From positions 6,482,501 through 6,546,500 of the forward strand of contig OX327690.1 of NCBI GenBank assembly GCA_946807835.1: a stretch of 64,000 nt of DNA. Reading direction: 5' to 3'. This DNA is from Ailanthus altissimus (taxonomy: Eukaryota; Streptophyta; Magnoliopsida; Sapindales; Simaroubaceae). Below, piece by piece: positions 32,672-44,996 of the stretch (positions are counted from its first letter, which is position 1; each line of letters starts with the position of its first letter). Both the position numbers and the translations under genes were made by a program. The notes under the pieces were generated by a model. It worked only from the letters and a program-made list of their open reading frames with translations. It made no database searches and was not told the origin of the DNA.

Positions 32672-33604
32672 AACACCACACACGGACGTTCTGAATAATA
32701 CAAAATTGCAAGACAAACTATACAAGTTGAGGTTAATGCATATCTGTATAATTTCTCTATCATTTATATCTTAGAAGAGCGAAGACATAGATCAACATCA
32801 TTAAGTTTCCTATTGCTTAACCGTAACCTTATCTCCTAGATTTGTATTCCACAAACAATATCTGTAAATACTTTTTCGATATTGTTTATCTCTTAGGAAA
32901 CTCTTTTTCAGGTTAATATGCTTGTGGCCACAAGACTTCTTGAAATACAATATTGGAGCATCAGGAAATTCAACTCACCCATATAAGTCGATGGATCCCA
33001 TGTCTAAACACACCGAACTCTATGAGCATCAGACCATACTCAGCGACACCCAGCGGTCAGACCATGAAAGGTTTCTAACATGTGTGGAACCTAAGTATGT
33101 TAGATCACTCACAAGACCATTGTGGTGCTCAGGTCAAAGGACCACGAATACTACTCAACTCGAGAAGACCCTCTATTGATAGATTTATGGAATATCTATT
33201 GGAGGTCTTTATTGAGTCAATTCAGTATACAGTCCTAACTGAATACTTGTATATCTATATGTGGTTCTACTAAACTCATGGTCTACTAAAATTAACCATC
33301 TGGATCATCCAAATATAGACATACACTGATCTATACAAAATAAGGTTTCTACCAACAGACCATGCATCAGGAAAAATAGACCAGGAACATATAGTTTAAG
33401 AACATACTTTCACAATGACATTTCCTAGCACTGCTTGCAACTCATTGCAACTATGTCATTGCTAGTATATTTCATATTTTTGTCCCATTTCAGATAAGGC
33501 TTTAACTCTTTAGATTTTACTGACTCTTATAATGTGCTAACTTTTAGTATTGCTAACTCTTAACATTTTTAACTTTCAGCACTACTAACTATTAGCTCTA
33601 GTCT
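32672..33604 (-). repeat. Inverted fragment of a Copia LTR
   Basis: On the plus strand it reads CATACAAGTTGAGG-like sequence (32724), CATTTATATCTTAGAAGAGC, ACCGAACTCTATGAGCATCA, TCACTCACAAGACCA, and TTTGTCCCATTTCAGATAAG, in the same order as 60085-61016. It is therefore the LTR promoter-proximal half in minus orientation, abutting the plus-strand LTR of Copia-A. Both its start and end are truncated. A rearrangement or a decayed separate insertion could give this. Confidence 0.75.
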
Positions 33605-34105
33605 AAAATTATTTTATTATGTCTTAAAGTATGATATACTTTCCTTTTGTGAAACTACTTGAGAATTATTCTTGAGACATAACTTAGCCTAAAATAAATA
33701 ATTTAATATTGAATTGAAATAAAATATTTTATAATTATTTTAATCTGAAGCTTTCAAAATTTGCTAAACAAATTCTATATTTTAAAAAATCATAACAATT
33801 CCAAAACAATGAGTTAAATACTCAAATTTGGATCTATTATACTAGACATAGAAATATTATTTTCTAGAAAACTATAATTTTCTTAGATCATTTAATAGGT
33901 TATGATCAATCCGTTATTTGTTCATTCTGTAGAAATAGATGATTCTCATAGTTTCAGGGTCATTTTTAAAAAATCATTAAAAATCTTGTTTATGGAGTTT
34001 TAAATGATTTAAATTTATAAATGTTTCTTAAGTTGTCTATTTTCATGGGTTAAAATATCATATCCAAAATAAAATGCACAAGAATTTACAAAAATTAATG
34101 ACTAA
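33605..34105. other. AT-rich non-coding stretch, nothing recognised
   Basis: No open frame, repeat pair or known element block is visible. It forms the left flank of the MITE. Confidence 0.4.
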
Positions 34106-34113
34106 GCTACTAT

Positions 34114-34351
34114 TACGGGTGGGTAATTTTTGTTTTTTGTTAGCTCGAAACTAAACTAACAAATAACAGAATCGACCAATTTACAAAAAGTTGAAGGATT
34201 GGTTTAAAAATGAGGAACTTAACCGGGTTGTTTTAAATTTTTATTTTTGCCCAATTTTTTAAATTTATTTTGGGATTTTTTTTTAGGTTTTGAATCAAAC
34301 CAAACTAGTTCAGCTAGCTCAGTCAGTTCAGTTCATATTTGCTCACCTTTA
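34114..34351. mobile_element. Probable hAT-type MITE (238 bp)
   Basis: The termini TACGGGTGGGTAATTT and rc TAAAGGTGAGCAAAT form imperfect terminal inverted repeats of about 15 bp. They are flanked by 8-bp near-duplications GCTACTAT (34106-34113) and GCTATTAT (34352-34359). Eight-base TSDs and GGTGGGCAAA-like ends are typical of plant hAT miniature elements. The interior holds AACCGGGTT- and CAAACCAAACTAG-like runs and no frame. Confidence 0.7.
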
Positions 34352-34359
34352 GCTATTAT

Positions 34360-36024
34360 CATTAAAAAAAAAAAAGCAGATCTTTCTTAATATATTCCAT
34401 TCATATAATAATTGTTAATATCAAGTAGATCCAATGAAACCAAAAATAAAAATCTCAACTTAATATGTTTTATTAACAAAATTTAACAAAACTTACACAA
34501 TAAACACTAAAGATTAGAGAAAGAGATATGAAAAATACCTCTTAAGAGATTAAAGTTCTCAAGATACTCTAATATCTCCTTCTTCTCATTTTCTTCTTTG
34601 TTCTCTCTTTTCTCTTATCTTTTTTTTTTAATTTTCTAAAAAAGAACGATCATCCAAAATAAGAGTTTTGAGAGTAAGAGATATACTTATATCTTTGCCT
34701 TCTCATTCTCTTTCTCTTTTACCTTTTGTTTGTTTGCCAAAAAGAAGAGTTTAGCTAAATGAGTGCTTTAAGAGAACGAGATATATTTATATTTTAGTCA
34801 AAGATATAAATACACTTCATTCTCTCATAATCTTCATTTGGCCAATCCATCGCTCTAGGTGGTGTCAATTATTTTTCTTTCTTAATAATTGAGTAATGTA
34901 TGCTTTTTATGTATTGTTATAAACATTGTTTGTATAGAACATAGTCTAGTTGTTAGTATTGGGTCAATTTGTTAGTTTTAAATCTCAATTTAGACCCAAT
35001 TTAAATACTAAGAAAAGACGTACGGCTTAATTAAAGAAAAATGACAAATTTTGAGTTTAATTGATAATATTTATTAAAATAGTTATTGAGCGAGAAAAAT
35101 AATTTTTTTTTTCGAGCCAACGAGCTTTGAATTTATTTTATTGTAAGAATTAGTATCTTGGCTCTATCTGACTGGGCTTTAGGCTTCAATCTAGTTGGGC
35201 TTCTCTTCCGTTGCAATGGTTACAAACTCTTAAAAAACACTAAAACTATCATTAAGACTTTGCCGAGTGGGCTCTGGAGAAATCTCTCTGATCCTAAGTC
35301 AGGTATAGGCTTTTTATTGAGATTATGAGAGCAAAAGAAAACAAAATTGAAGAAATAAAATAGAAGAATTAGATATCCAAGTTGTTACTGTCCCATTTGT
35401 GTAGTTTTCTTACCTGTTTATAGCATCGGTCTTCCTAGAATATTCCTTGTGCTTATTCTTATCTTCGCTAGAGTTTATGCTTGTTTAAGTAATCTCTTTA
35501 GGTTTTAGATAAGTCTTAATTATTTTTGGCTAATCCTTTGATCTCTTGGCATAATTTGGGGGAATCTTTCCAAAAAGCACCATAATTCTTATTCTTCTAT
35601 GACTCTATCTCTTAAATAGTGTTGGTTTCTTTCTTAAGCTTTATCCTTATTTAAATTTTCCTTTCAAGTTATTGACTACTGTTTAGTGTAGGGTCTTACT
35701 CGGTCTTATTGTGTAAGAATGGTTTTGAAATTTTTGCCAACAGGTAGTCTTGAATCTTGCTTTGGTAAGTTAGATGAGTATCCAGATGCAGTGATACCTA
35801 ATTATTAAATGAGCTGTTTAGTTTGGTGACTTGTTTGGCTTCTGAGTAGGTTTGGTATTTTTATTCGATCCAGTATCCTTGTGTTTTTCCAGCCTTGGTC
35901 GTACAAATATTTAGAGTTCTGATCGGTACGGTCATGAATGGTGTGGGGCTAATATCTAAGTGGTTCAGACTAGATCTAATTTGAGCGACTGAATAGGTTT
36001 TATGCTTTCAAATTACTTAAGGCC
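34360..36024. other. Unclassified flank left of Copia-B
   Basis: No coding frame. Pyrimidine-rich tracts at 34560-34800 contain an imperfect tandem duplication of about 100 bp (GAGATATACTTATATCTTTG near 34678; GAGATATATTTATATTTTAG near 34776). From about 35160 the base composition becomes less AT-rich, with blocks such as GGGCTCTGGAGAAATCTCTC and CCTAAGTCAGGTATAGGC. It appears to continue at 48762 on the other side of Copia-B (TSD TAGTT). It may be an LTR of an unidentified Ty3 element, but no second copy is in the window. Confidence 0.35.
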
Positions 36025-36029
36025 TAGTT

Positions 36030-38383
36030 TTTATTGGGATTTGTGCTCAAGTGCCATCCTATTATTGTATGAATATTTTATTTTATAATATTTATCCAGT
36101 TCATTATTTATTAAATCGCTAATTACTATTATTAAATGGTTCAATGCTTGTGACACTATAGACATTATATGATATGAAAGGGTTCAGATTTGGTCTAAAG
36201 AAGTTTAGATCAATACTAAGAGTTAACATCACTGAAAAAACTATAAATGCTAAAGGGTTAGCATGTTATATTAATCAGTAAAGTCTAAAAGTTAGAATCT
36301 TATCTATAATGGTACAAAGACTTGAGAATATATTAGTAATAACATAGTTGTAAAAGTTGTAATAGATGCTAAAAAATGTTATTATACAAGTCTATTCTCA
36401 AATTATATATTCCTGGTCTTAATTCCCCGATGCAGGTCTGTCGGTGGAATCCTTTTACATAGACCAATGTATACTATACCTAGATGGTTATTCTTAGTTG
36501 ACCATGGGCTTACTGAAAGTTTGTATAGCATATAGGTGTTCAGTAAGGACTGAATACTGAACAGACTCAACGAGGATCCCAATAGACATACCATAAAGCC
36601 ATCAATAGAAAGTCCTCTCAAGTTGAGTAGTATACGTGGTCCTTTAACATGAGTGCCACGGTGGGCTTGTAAGTGATCCATCATACTTTGGTTCCACGCA
36701 TGTCATAGACCTTTCATAGTATGACCGCTGGATGTCGCTGGGTATAGTTTGCTGTTTATAGAGTTTGGTGTGTACAGATATAGAATCTGTCAGCTCATAT
36801 AGATGAGTTATATATCTGGATGCTCAGAGACTGTATCTTAGAAAGTATTATGCCATAAGCAACAAACCCAGGAAAAGAGTTTCCTGTAGGGTTAAATAAT
36901 ATTGTAAAGTGTTTGCATATATTATTTATTAAGATACTTGTCTGGAGATAAACTTACGGATGAGCATATAGGGATTTGATGGTAGTGATCTATATCTCTG
37001 CTCTTCTAAGATATAATTGGTAGAAAGATTATACGTATGTTCTATAAGCTCAACTTGTATGATTTATTGCACTAATTTATAATATCTGTGATGTGTGCCT
37101 GGGGCATCGATCTTGGACTTGCATAATAGTTCTGTTTGACACGTCGTGAGTGGACCTAGTGAGTCCCACAATATAAAATGTACTCGTTGTGTACTGGGAC
37201 AGCGTACTGAATTGAATAGTTCGATCTGAAAAATTTCAACAAACCAAAAATTTACTTCGGTCTCCCTCCAGTCATGCATGTGTCAAGACTTAAGAGTTAA
37301 CTATCGATTAGTTAACAATTAGTTGTTGACCAATGGGATGTTGACATATGGCACATTGTGGGCCAATTATTGTTTGACTTGGGAATTACCCAAATGCTCT
37401 TATTTGTTTGATAAATGATATTATTATCTTATAATGTTTATCTAATAAAACAATAATAATAATAATAATATATGATATTATTATTTAATTGAAGTCAAAC
37501 AATTCATTTTTGTATTTAAATTGGCAAGTGTTTCTACCATGATTTAATAAGATTAAATCATTTATTTACTATTGATTAAATGTTATAATAAAAGTAAATG
37601 GGTAGCACTTATAAATGGTAGGCCTTAAATGTCACTTGCAAATGAAAAAAGAGTTTTCATTTTGGCTAAATTCATCCAAGTCATTTTCTATTTTATTTTG
37701 TTTTTATTTGTTTATTGTAAACAATGATAAATAAATTACTAATGACAAACATTAATCATTATAATGGATGTCATTATACGAGATAATGGAAGAAAAATAA
37801 TAAATAAATTACTAATGATAAATATTGATCATAATAGTGGGTGCCATTATGTGAAAAAAAGGAAAAAATAATAAACAAATAAAAGAGCAATATGTTACTC
37901 AATATTTTAAGGTGAAAATTGGCCAAGGCATTAGTGGGAATTGTAGAGAGAATTTGAAAGACTAAGTGTTAAGAAAATTCTCTTAAGTGTTGAGAGTAAA
38001 AACACATTCTCTCTATTTTTCTTTTCCATTTTGGTTACCCTTACTACAAGGTAGAAACAACAATTCAAAAGTTGAATCATTTGTTGGAAAAGTTCTTATT
38101 CTAGCTTCCCCAAGCCCACCGTGTTAAGGAACTAGAATTATGAACGGGTTGCTTCAAGGTAAGTACTCCGGTTCGACTATATACCAAAGGCTTGACAAAG
38201 TGCTTTTTCTCAATCTTGATGTATTTTACATTTATGAGATAACATGTAAAAGTTCATTTGTGTTTATCATTGAGTAATTTATATTCTGTTCATCCATTGC
38301 ACATGTATGTATGTGATACATATGCTATATTTGAATGATAGACACAAACCTATATGCATGCACTCTAGGTTTAAAATCACTCA
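36030..38383 (+). repeat. 5' LTR of Copia-B
   Basis: It starts TTTATTGGGATTTGTGCTC (TGTTAGGATTTGTGCTC in the 3' copy) and ends at TCACTCA, six bases before the PBS. It is collinear with 46402-48756, with scattered substitutions and small indels. It contains an AAT microsatellite at about 37446-37470. Confidence 0.9.
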
Positions 38384-38388
38384 GAAAA

Positions 38389-38400
38389 TGGTATCGGAGC
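38389..38400 (+). promoter_or_regulatory. Copia-B primer-binding site (initiator tRNA-Met type)
   Basis: TGGTATCGGAGC differs by one base from the standard plant Copia site TGGTATCAGAGC and lies directly downstream of the 5' LTR. Confidence 0.9.
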
Positions 38401-38514
38401 GATTTTGAGTTGATATTGGGTGTTTTGAGTGCAAAATTGTTGTTGGTGATGTTCCGGTGCTGAAAATGTGTATTTAAAGTTGTTAAAATGGGTATACTGA
38501 AAGTGGAGAGCATC

Positions 38515-38830
38515 AGAGCGTCGCGACCATAAGTACTCAGCACCGAGGTCCTAAAAAGTTTTGTTCCAACACCTAGGGCTAGTAGCTGGCGTCGCGGTGT
38601 TAAAGCTTCTAGGCCCTAGTGCTGTAGTGCCAGGTGTTGGGCACCTTAGCGCTAGGTGATGGGTGCTTAAGCATTGATTATGAAATTTATGCCATAGTGC
38701 CAAGCGCTGTGGAGCCTCTAGGCCTTGGTGCTGCAGCGTTAGTGGTGTGACCTCCATCGCCTCGGCATGGGGGCTATGCCCCTCCAGTGCTGCTATATAA
38801 TGAACCCAGCACTGCGGCGCTAACAACACT
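38515..38830 (+). repeat. GC-rich, repeat-like part of the Copia-B leader
   Basis: A GC-rich island in an AT-rich element. Variants of 'CTAGTGCTG(C/T)AGCG' and 'AGGC(C)CTAG/TTGG' recur: GGCCCTAGTGCTGTAGTGCC, CACCTTAGCGCTAGGTGATG, GGCCTTGGTGCTGCAGCGTT. Palindromic AGCGCT and CTAGG cores suggest stable RNA structure. A shorter equivalent lies at 10735-10800 in Copia-1 (minus strand). Confidence 0.65.
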
Positions 38831-39183
38831 CACTCTAATTATGTTTTTAATTATTAAAAATATTATTTTAATCATATGGGGGTTTATGGGATACAATAAT
38901 AAGAGTTATTAGATTGTATTATAAACTATGATCATTTATTTGTTTTTTTGTTGATAAATACAATAGGAGCCCTACTGTGGGGGTTAGTTGTGCTTACACA
39001 AAAATTAATGTTTGATTGAGAATTACCTCCTAATGAGATGGGGATTAAGTTTTTGTGTTACTAAAAAAAAAAGTAAAAAAAATTCTCTCTTAATCAAATT
39101 GAACAATATTATATTATGAGATAGTATTTTATTGTTGATCTGTCTTGTCAATACAGTGCTAGTTGTATTATATCGGTCTTTTT

Positions 39184-39470
39184 CAAGATCGTTACAGTGA
39201 GAAATTTGGTCGGTATGATTTAGATTATATCGATTAAACATTAGATGAAGCAAATATATGAAAAAGTTTACCTTAGATCGCTACAATGTGCAGGCAGTAC
39301 CAGTAGCATATATTTGATAATTGACACGTTAATCTGGAATACACTTACCTTAGATCACTACAGTGTGCAGATGTGTAGTTAGGATCAAAAGTAGGAGTTT
39401 CATGAGATGCAATTGACAAGAGTTGTCTACCTTTTGGGTTTACAAATGCCTAGATCGCTATAGTGTACGG
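39184..39470 (+). repeat. Fourfold leader motif of Copia-B
   Basis: CCTAGATCGCTACAGTGTGCAG-type copies lie at 39184-39203, 39271-39294, 39348-39370 and 39448-39470. The core (TAGATCGCTACARTGTG) differs from the Copia-A core (TAATATTGCTACAGCGTG), but within each element the four copies resemble one another. Spacing is 87, 77 and 100 bp, as in the other two elements. Confidence 0.9.
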
Positions 39471-39701
39471 CCCGAGTAAAATGCCAATGGGGTTCACTTC
39501 TCACTGTATAATTTAAAATAGTTTAAACTATCGTTATCCCATTTTGAGAGATTAGAGGGATTATGTAAAACAGTGGAAAGGCATTTTAAATTAAAAAATG
39601 TATAAATGTTATACCCATGATTTAAAATTTATTATTAGTGATTTAATGATATTTTTCGCTTACATCTCCTAATGTTATTTTATTTGACTTAGTAAGTTAG
39701 G

Positions 39702-40560
39702 ATGACATCTTCAAATCCCTTGTTGCATATACTGAATGCACACCAACTTAAAGGTGCCAAGAATTTCACTGACTGGTATATGAATCTCAGAATTATTCTG
39801 GATTCAGAAAGACTAGGATATGTTATTAACCAAAAGATGCCTAGAGGTATTTCTGAGGATGCCACCGAGGAAGAAAATGTGGCATATCAAAACTGGTTGG
39901 ATGGCGATTTAAAAGTTAAATCGTACATCCTTGCCTCAATGTCTACTAAGCTGCAGAGAGAACATGTCTGCATGGACAGTGCCAGTAGCATTATGCTTCA
40001 TCTCAAGGAGCTCTTTGATGATCAACCCCAAATGGAGAACTATAGCATCGCTAAAGCGCTGTTTCAAGAAAAACTCCCTGAAGGCAGTCCAGTGAGTCCT
40101 CATGTTCTCAAGACGATAAGATTAATTAAGAAGCTTGAGTCCATGGATATCTCTTTGAGCAATAACTTGGGGAACAGTTTATTTCTTCAGTCACTGTTTG
40201 GGTCATATGCACAGTTCATTATGAACTTCAATATGTAAGGAATGACCCTACTTATGCTGATCTTGACAATATGCTGAAGATAGCTGATAAGGACATACAT
40301 AAAGGAGGCTCGATCCTCCTTATTCATAGTGCTTCATCTTCGATCCTGTGGGCTTTTGAAAAGTCCAAAGGGAAGAAGAAAAGAAAGGTGAGGCAGACAC
40401 CCAAGATGGGTCCTCAGCAGCAACAAATATCCAAACCACTGAAAAAATCGAAAGCAAAAGGCAAATGCTTTCATTGCGATAAAGATAGGCACTGAAAACG
40501 CAATTACCCCAAATACCTTACCATTATGAAGAAGATTCCCTCAGGTATTATCTTTCCCAT
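39702..40560 (+). pseudogene. Copia-B gag
   Basis: Open for 178 codons from the ATG at 39702: HQLKGAKNFTDWYMNLRII, SERLGYVINQKMPRG, GDLKVKSYILASMSTKLQRE, then FDDQPQMENYSIAKALFQEK. This is the Copia gag (UBN2-type) fold. It is cut by a TAA at 40237 where Copia-A has CAA (Gln). The next frame holds a basic linker and a zinc knuckle at 40467-40510 (KCFHCDKDRH*KRNYP), whose Trp codon is TGA and whose last Cys is Asn. It would form the capsid and bind element RNA. Confidence 0.9.
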
Positions 40561-41700
40561 TATTGACATTTTTTTAGCATTTGATGCTAGTATTGGCTGG
40601 GTATTAGATACCGCAAGTCCTTCTCACATCTGCAATATATTGCAGGGTTTAAAGAAAGTTAAACTACTTTAGTCGTGAGAAGTGCAGTTTCGAGTAAGAA
40701 ATGGTGATCTCTTATGAGTCGAGGTTGTAGGACATTATAATTTGATTCTCCCTTGTAATAAAATTATTGTACTTCATAACTATTATTTTGTGCCTACTAT
40801 AATCAAACAGATTATCTCTCTTCCTGTACTTGACAGTGAAGGGTATCATATGTATATTAAGAACTGCTCTTTATATTTATGTGATGTGTTTGATATTTTA
40901 TTAGCTGAGTGACAGTTAATTAATGGGCATTATATTTTGGATACAACGATAAATGTCATGAATGTACAGGGTAGCACTAGTAATAGTGTGGAAGCTTTAA
41001 ATGATACTCAATTGTGGCACATGACATTGGGTTATATAGGTGTAAGACGCCTAAACCGTCTGGTTAAGGATGGTTGGATACTTGATCTGATCATAGAACC
41101 TTACCCAATTTATGAATCTTGTATTCAAGGAAAAATAACTAAATCTCTATTCACTGGTATTGGACATCGTGCTATTGATTTATTGGAACTAATATATAGT
41201 GATGTATGCGGTCCAATGAATCACGCTGCAATGGGTAAATTTCGATACTTTGTTACCTTTATCGATGATTTGTCATGATACGGGTATGTGTTTTTTTTAT
41301 GAAACACAAGTTGAAAACCTTTGAAAAGTTTAAACAGTCCAGACTTGAAGTAGAGAAATAAACTAGAATGTATGTCAAATGCCTTTGAGGCGATGAGTAC
41401 ATGAGCAATGAATTCTCTGATATTTGAAGGAGAATGGGATTTTGGCTCAGTATAGTCTTCTAGGTACTCCACAACACAATGGCGTATTGGAGAGGAGAAA
41501 TCAAACATTATTGGATATAGTCTGATCGATGATGAGCTTCACCGATGTACCTGAATATCTTTGGGGTTATGCTCTGGAAACTGCTACTCATAAATTGAAC
41601 AGAGTTCCATCTAAAGCTGTTCCAACCACTCCACATGAGATGTTGAATGGAAAGAAACCAAGTCTTAAATACTTTAAGATCTAGGGCTGTCCTGCTTACG
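40561..41700 (+). pseudogene. Copia-B protease, pre-integrase and integrase
   Basis: Protease active site GWVLDTASPSHIC at about 40595 (the D-T-A-S of active enzymes is present). The pre-integrase domain follows at about 40985 (LWHMTLGYIGVRRLNRLVKD, with the last His of LGH changed to Tyr, and YESCIQGK with one Cys lost). Integrase: LIYSDVCGPMNHAAM (first Asp, about 41200), FVTFIDDLS then TGA for Arg at 41276, and catalytic Glu near GDEYMSNEF (41389). The usual second Asp segment (SDRGGEY) is shortened there. LERRNQTLLDIV follows. Dead. Confidence 0.85.
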
Positions 41701-42245
41701 TAAAAGTTATGATATAGGATAAACTTGTACCCAAGGGGTACAAATACTAGTTCATTGGGTATCCCAAGAATTCAATGGGATATCGATTCTATGATCTCGA
41801 GGAGCGAAATATGTTTGTTTCTCGATATGCACCTTTCTTTAAGAAATAGTTTCTTATAGATCGTGGAGGTTGTAGAAAGATTGTGCTTGATGAAGCAAAT
41901 CATAATGAACATAAAACCGATATGGAACCTCAAAATCAATTGAGAGGAATACCTTTAACAAACCCTCCACGTAAGTCTAAAAGGATGTCCAGGCCACCAA
42001 CTAAGTATGGTCAGATGCCTGAAGGTGCACTTGGACTTTTCTTAGTAGAAGAAAATGATCCGTTAACTTATAAGGATGTGATGTTAGACATCGATTTGGG
42101 AAAGTGGCAAGAAGCCATAAAATCTGAAATTGCTCAATTCATCACAATCAAGTATGAGACTTAGTTGAGCTTCTTGAAAGGAATAGTTCCTATCAGTTGT
42201 AAATGGATTTATAAGTGGAAGCGTGGGCCTGAAAGAAAGGTAAAG
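41701..42245 (+). pseudogene. Copia-B integrase end and reverse transcriptase start
   Basis: Reads KNSMGYRFYDLEERNMFVSR (integrase C-terminus), then PPRKSKRMSRPPTKYGQMPE, LTYKDVMLDIDLGKWQEAI, and GIVPISCKWIYKWKRGP, the RT N-terminal block. It is interrupted after codons 'RKVK' by the solo LTR at 42246. TSD-like TAAAG (42241-42245) and TGGAG (44997-45001) flank the insert, with two A/G differences. Confidence 0.85.
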
Positions 42246-44996
42246 TGATAAGACCCACCCCAAGATCCTCTACTGTAAATCCTAGTGGCCCTGTTAGGCA
42301 CCCCAATGGAAGTTTCTCAAAATCTAACTGTAAAATTTGAGAAATTTCATGAGGGAACCCATTTTTAATTTTTGCTATTACTGAGAAAATCTTGAAATTT
42401 ATATGAAAATAACTTATTAAATTTTAAAAAAACAGACAGAGTTTCCTATATTTTTCTAAAAATTCTATACAAAACCTACAAAGAAAACTTCACTTCAATC
42501 TCAACCAGCTTTTTAATACTTCCAAATAACACTTCAAGTCATTCTCAAAACCAAATTCAAACTCAACTCAATAATTTCATTTTGATCACAAACTAGTATA
42601 CTAATAAAAAGTGAAACGATCATCATCATATTGAAACCTCTTCTTGTTTGTCCAAAACATATTTACAATATACACAAGTCTATAACTACTATGCAGAAAG
42701 CAAAAAAAGTTCTACTTAGTACATTTACATTTGCATTTACAAAATGATCGTCCGACTGGGCCACTAATCAGCCGTAGGAGAATCAGCAACTTGCGCTCTG
42801 AGGCTTGCACCTAGAGGGGGTTAGAAAACATAAAACACAAAACGAGTGAGCTAAAAGAGGTCAATGAATGCATTTAAGATTTCAAATAAAATAAAATTCT
42901 GCATATATATTAAATTCTAAAAGACATGCATAAATCATGCTTCTAAAACTTTTATAAAGCTGTAAAATAGTTTGACATTATATGCTGATGAAATCTTACC
43001 GAGCGGATTTTATTTACATCTTCGGAAAACAATACCCAAAATCTGTAAGATATAATAACTAGCATGTACATATATAAATGCGTAAAATGCGTACGGTAGC
43101 TCAAAAACTATTAAAGCCCTCGCTCACCCATTTTCTTTCTAAACTGTACCAATGGTAACCCTAAAGTTCTATACTCATACAACGACTCAACTGGCACCGC
43201 ACAACATGAGTAGGTCACGGGGCATCTCAAATAGCAACACCCACTGTGACATCTCAAAATATCTCACTGGCTATGCAACGAAATCTTACATCGCCTACAT
43301 ATAGTGAGACAATACCCTGTACACATAGAGCGACTCATATAACTCGACAACTCGACTTCCTGGAGTTAGTGGCGCACCCTCAGTACCTGCCCATGTGTAC
43401 AGGATATACCGGCCAGGTCTTAAACCATCACCACCACTATAATCTGAGGGTACCAATGGCCTTTGAAATTAATGTAGTAGTTTTAAAACTGTTTCTTAAA
43501 ATCGTAAATCATGTTTATACATTATAAGCACATAAAACATACAAATTTCAATATGCGGAAACATATTAAATGAAAGATAAACAATGCCAGATTTTCACTC
43601 ACAACCTTTCCGAGCTCAATTTTGCTCTGGACTTTTACTTATGTTACTGGTCTCGATTTTCTTCACCTACACGCCATAAATGACATTTAGAACCTTTACA
43701 AACGCAAAAATTTCATTTAACTAATAAGTGACCTAATCAGCTTACAAAGCGTGAATGGATACTACTTTTCGATTTTCATTTACAAAGTCATTCAATCTTA
43801 TCTAATTCACTATCCGACGCCTTGAAAATTGCTTAACACCCTATGAATTTGGTTGGACATAATTGCCCTTCACCTTACCAAAAAGGACAATTATGTCATA
43901 TTTTCTTCATTTTTGATTTTCCATCAACCATATACATTTTGTTGACACAAGAAATCATTCATACATAACAATTTAACCAAAACATAACTCAAGTCCTAAA
44001 ATCCTTTATGTGGCTAAATTTACATCCTCCACCCAACACATTTCTTTTCATCAATTTCTTACTCCAATGGCATAAAAATCAAGCCAATTTCATTCTAATG
44101 CCCTAATAACATTCAATTGAAGTTTCTACATTAAATTCACACCAAACCCTAATTTTTACCTTACTAATTCCTTTACTTTGATGAGTTCTTTAAACTTTAC
44201 ACTTAAATTCAACTCAACCTACATCAATAATTCTCATAAAAATATCAATTGAAGCAATCTTGAAAATTCACACATCATCATTACAAAACAATGCTTTTCT
44301 TACCTCTTTTCCTTGGATTTTCACTAATTGAAGCTTTAATTGATCTTAGAAGCTTGTGTTTGGCTTTATTTTGGCTTGATCAAGCATGAAAACTCATAAG
44401 GAACCTTGGGTTTTACTATAGCAACACCCATCTTCACTTGGCCGAATTTTTGCTCCTCTTTTGCTTTAATAGGTATTGTTTTCATCTCTTCAAAATTCTA
44501 CACACTTCCACCTTTATATAGTGCTCTCTCAATTATCCAATTTCCCTCTCAACGTACTCTAAATTTCTAATTTGCCATTGGTTAGCAAGTAAGTATTTAA
44601 TTGGTTTCTTTGTAACTATTTGGTTAGAATAGTTAAATGAACTAACTAGACTTTCAACTTGGCAATCCATGAAATTACCTCTAATTGGTCAATTCTCTAA
44701 TATATGGATTGTGTTTCTCAACAAAGGCTTGTTCCATGCATAACCTTTAAATGGAAATTCATGTAGTAAATTAAAATTTCCTTTTTTCAAGCCAATAGAG
44801 AAAAATTCTAAAAAATATTCTATGGTCGTCTGATGCTCCGACCAAGTGCGAAATTAGCAAATTAGGTTTAATACTTCTCACGAGCACTATAAAAAAAATT
44901 ATTTCTAATAGGGTTAAAATTTGGTAACCCTACGACGCCTTTATCATTAAAAATCGAATCTAGGTATCTACACTATTAATAGGGTTGGATATTACA
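42246..44996 (-). mobile_element. Solo Tekay-like Ty3 LTR (minus orientation)
   Basis: 2751 bp. The minus strand begins TGTAATATCCAACCCTATTA and ends GTGGGTCTTATCA, matching the copy at 26850-29615 at both ends and along its length. A TATA-like CTATATAAAGG on the minus strand lies at 44512-44521. Comparison with Copia-A (26395: AAGTAAAGACTTTCAAGG) shows the empty target site. No coding or PBS. The frame at 43246-43527 is a chance frame inside the LTR. Confidence 0.85.

Noticed and set aside
32922..33273. Overlapping short frames at 32922-33179 and 33082-33273 as small genes
   Set aside because: They lie wholly within the inverted Copia LTR fragment and correspond to non-coding LTR sequence elsewhere in the window.
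37064..37279. Open frames inside the Copia-B LTRs (also 36403-36684, 38325-38829, 47434-47619)
   Set aside because: They fall in LTR or leader sequence, are not kept open in the partner LTR, and show no protein motif.
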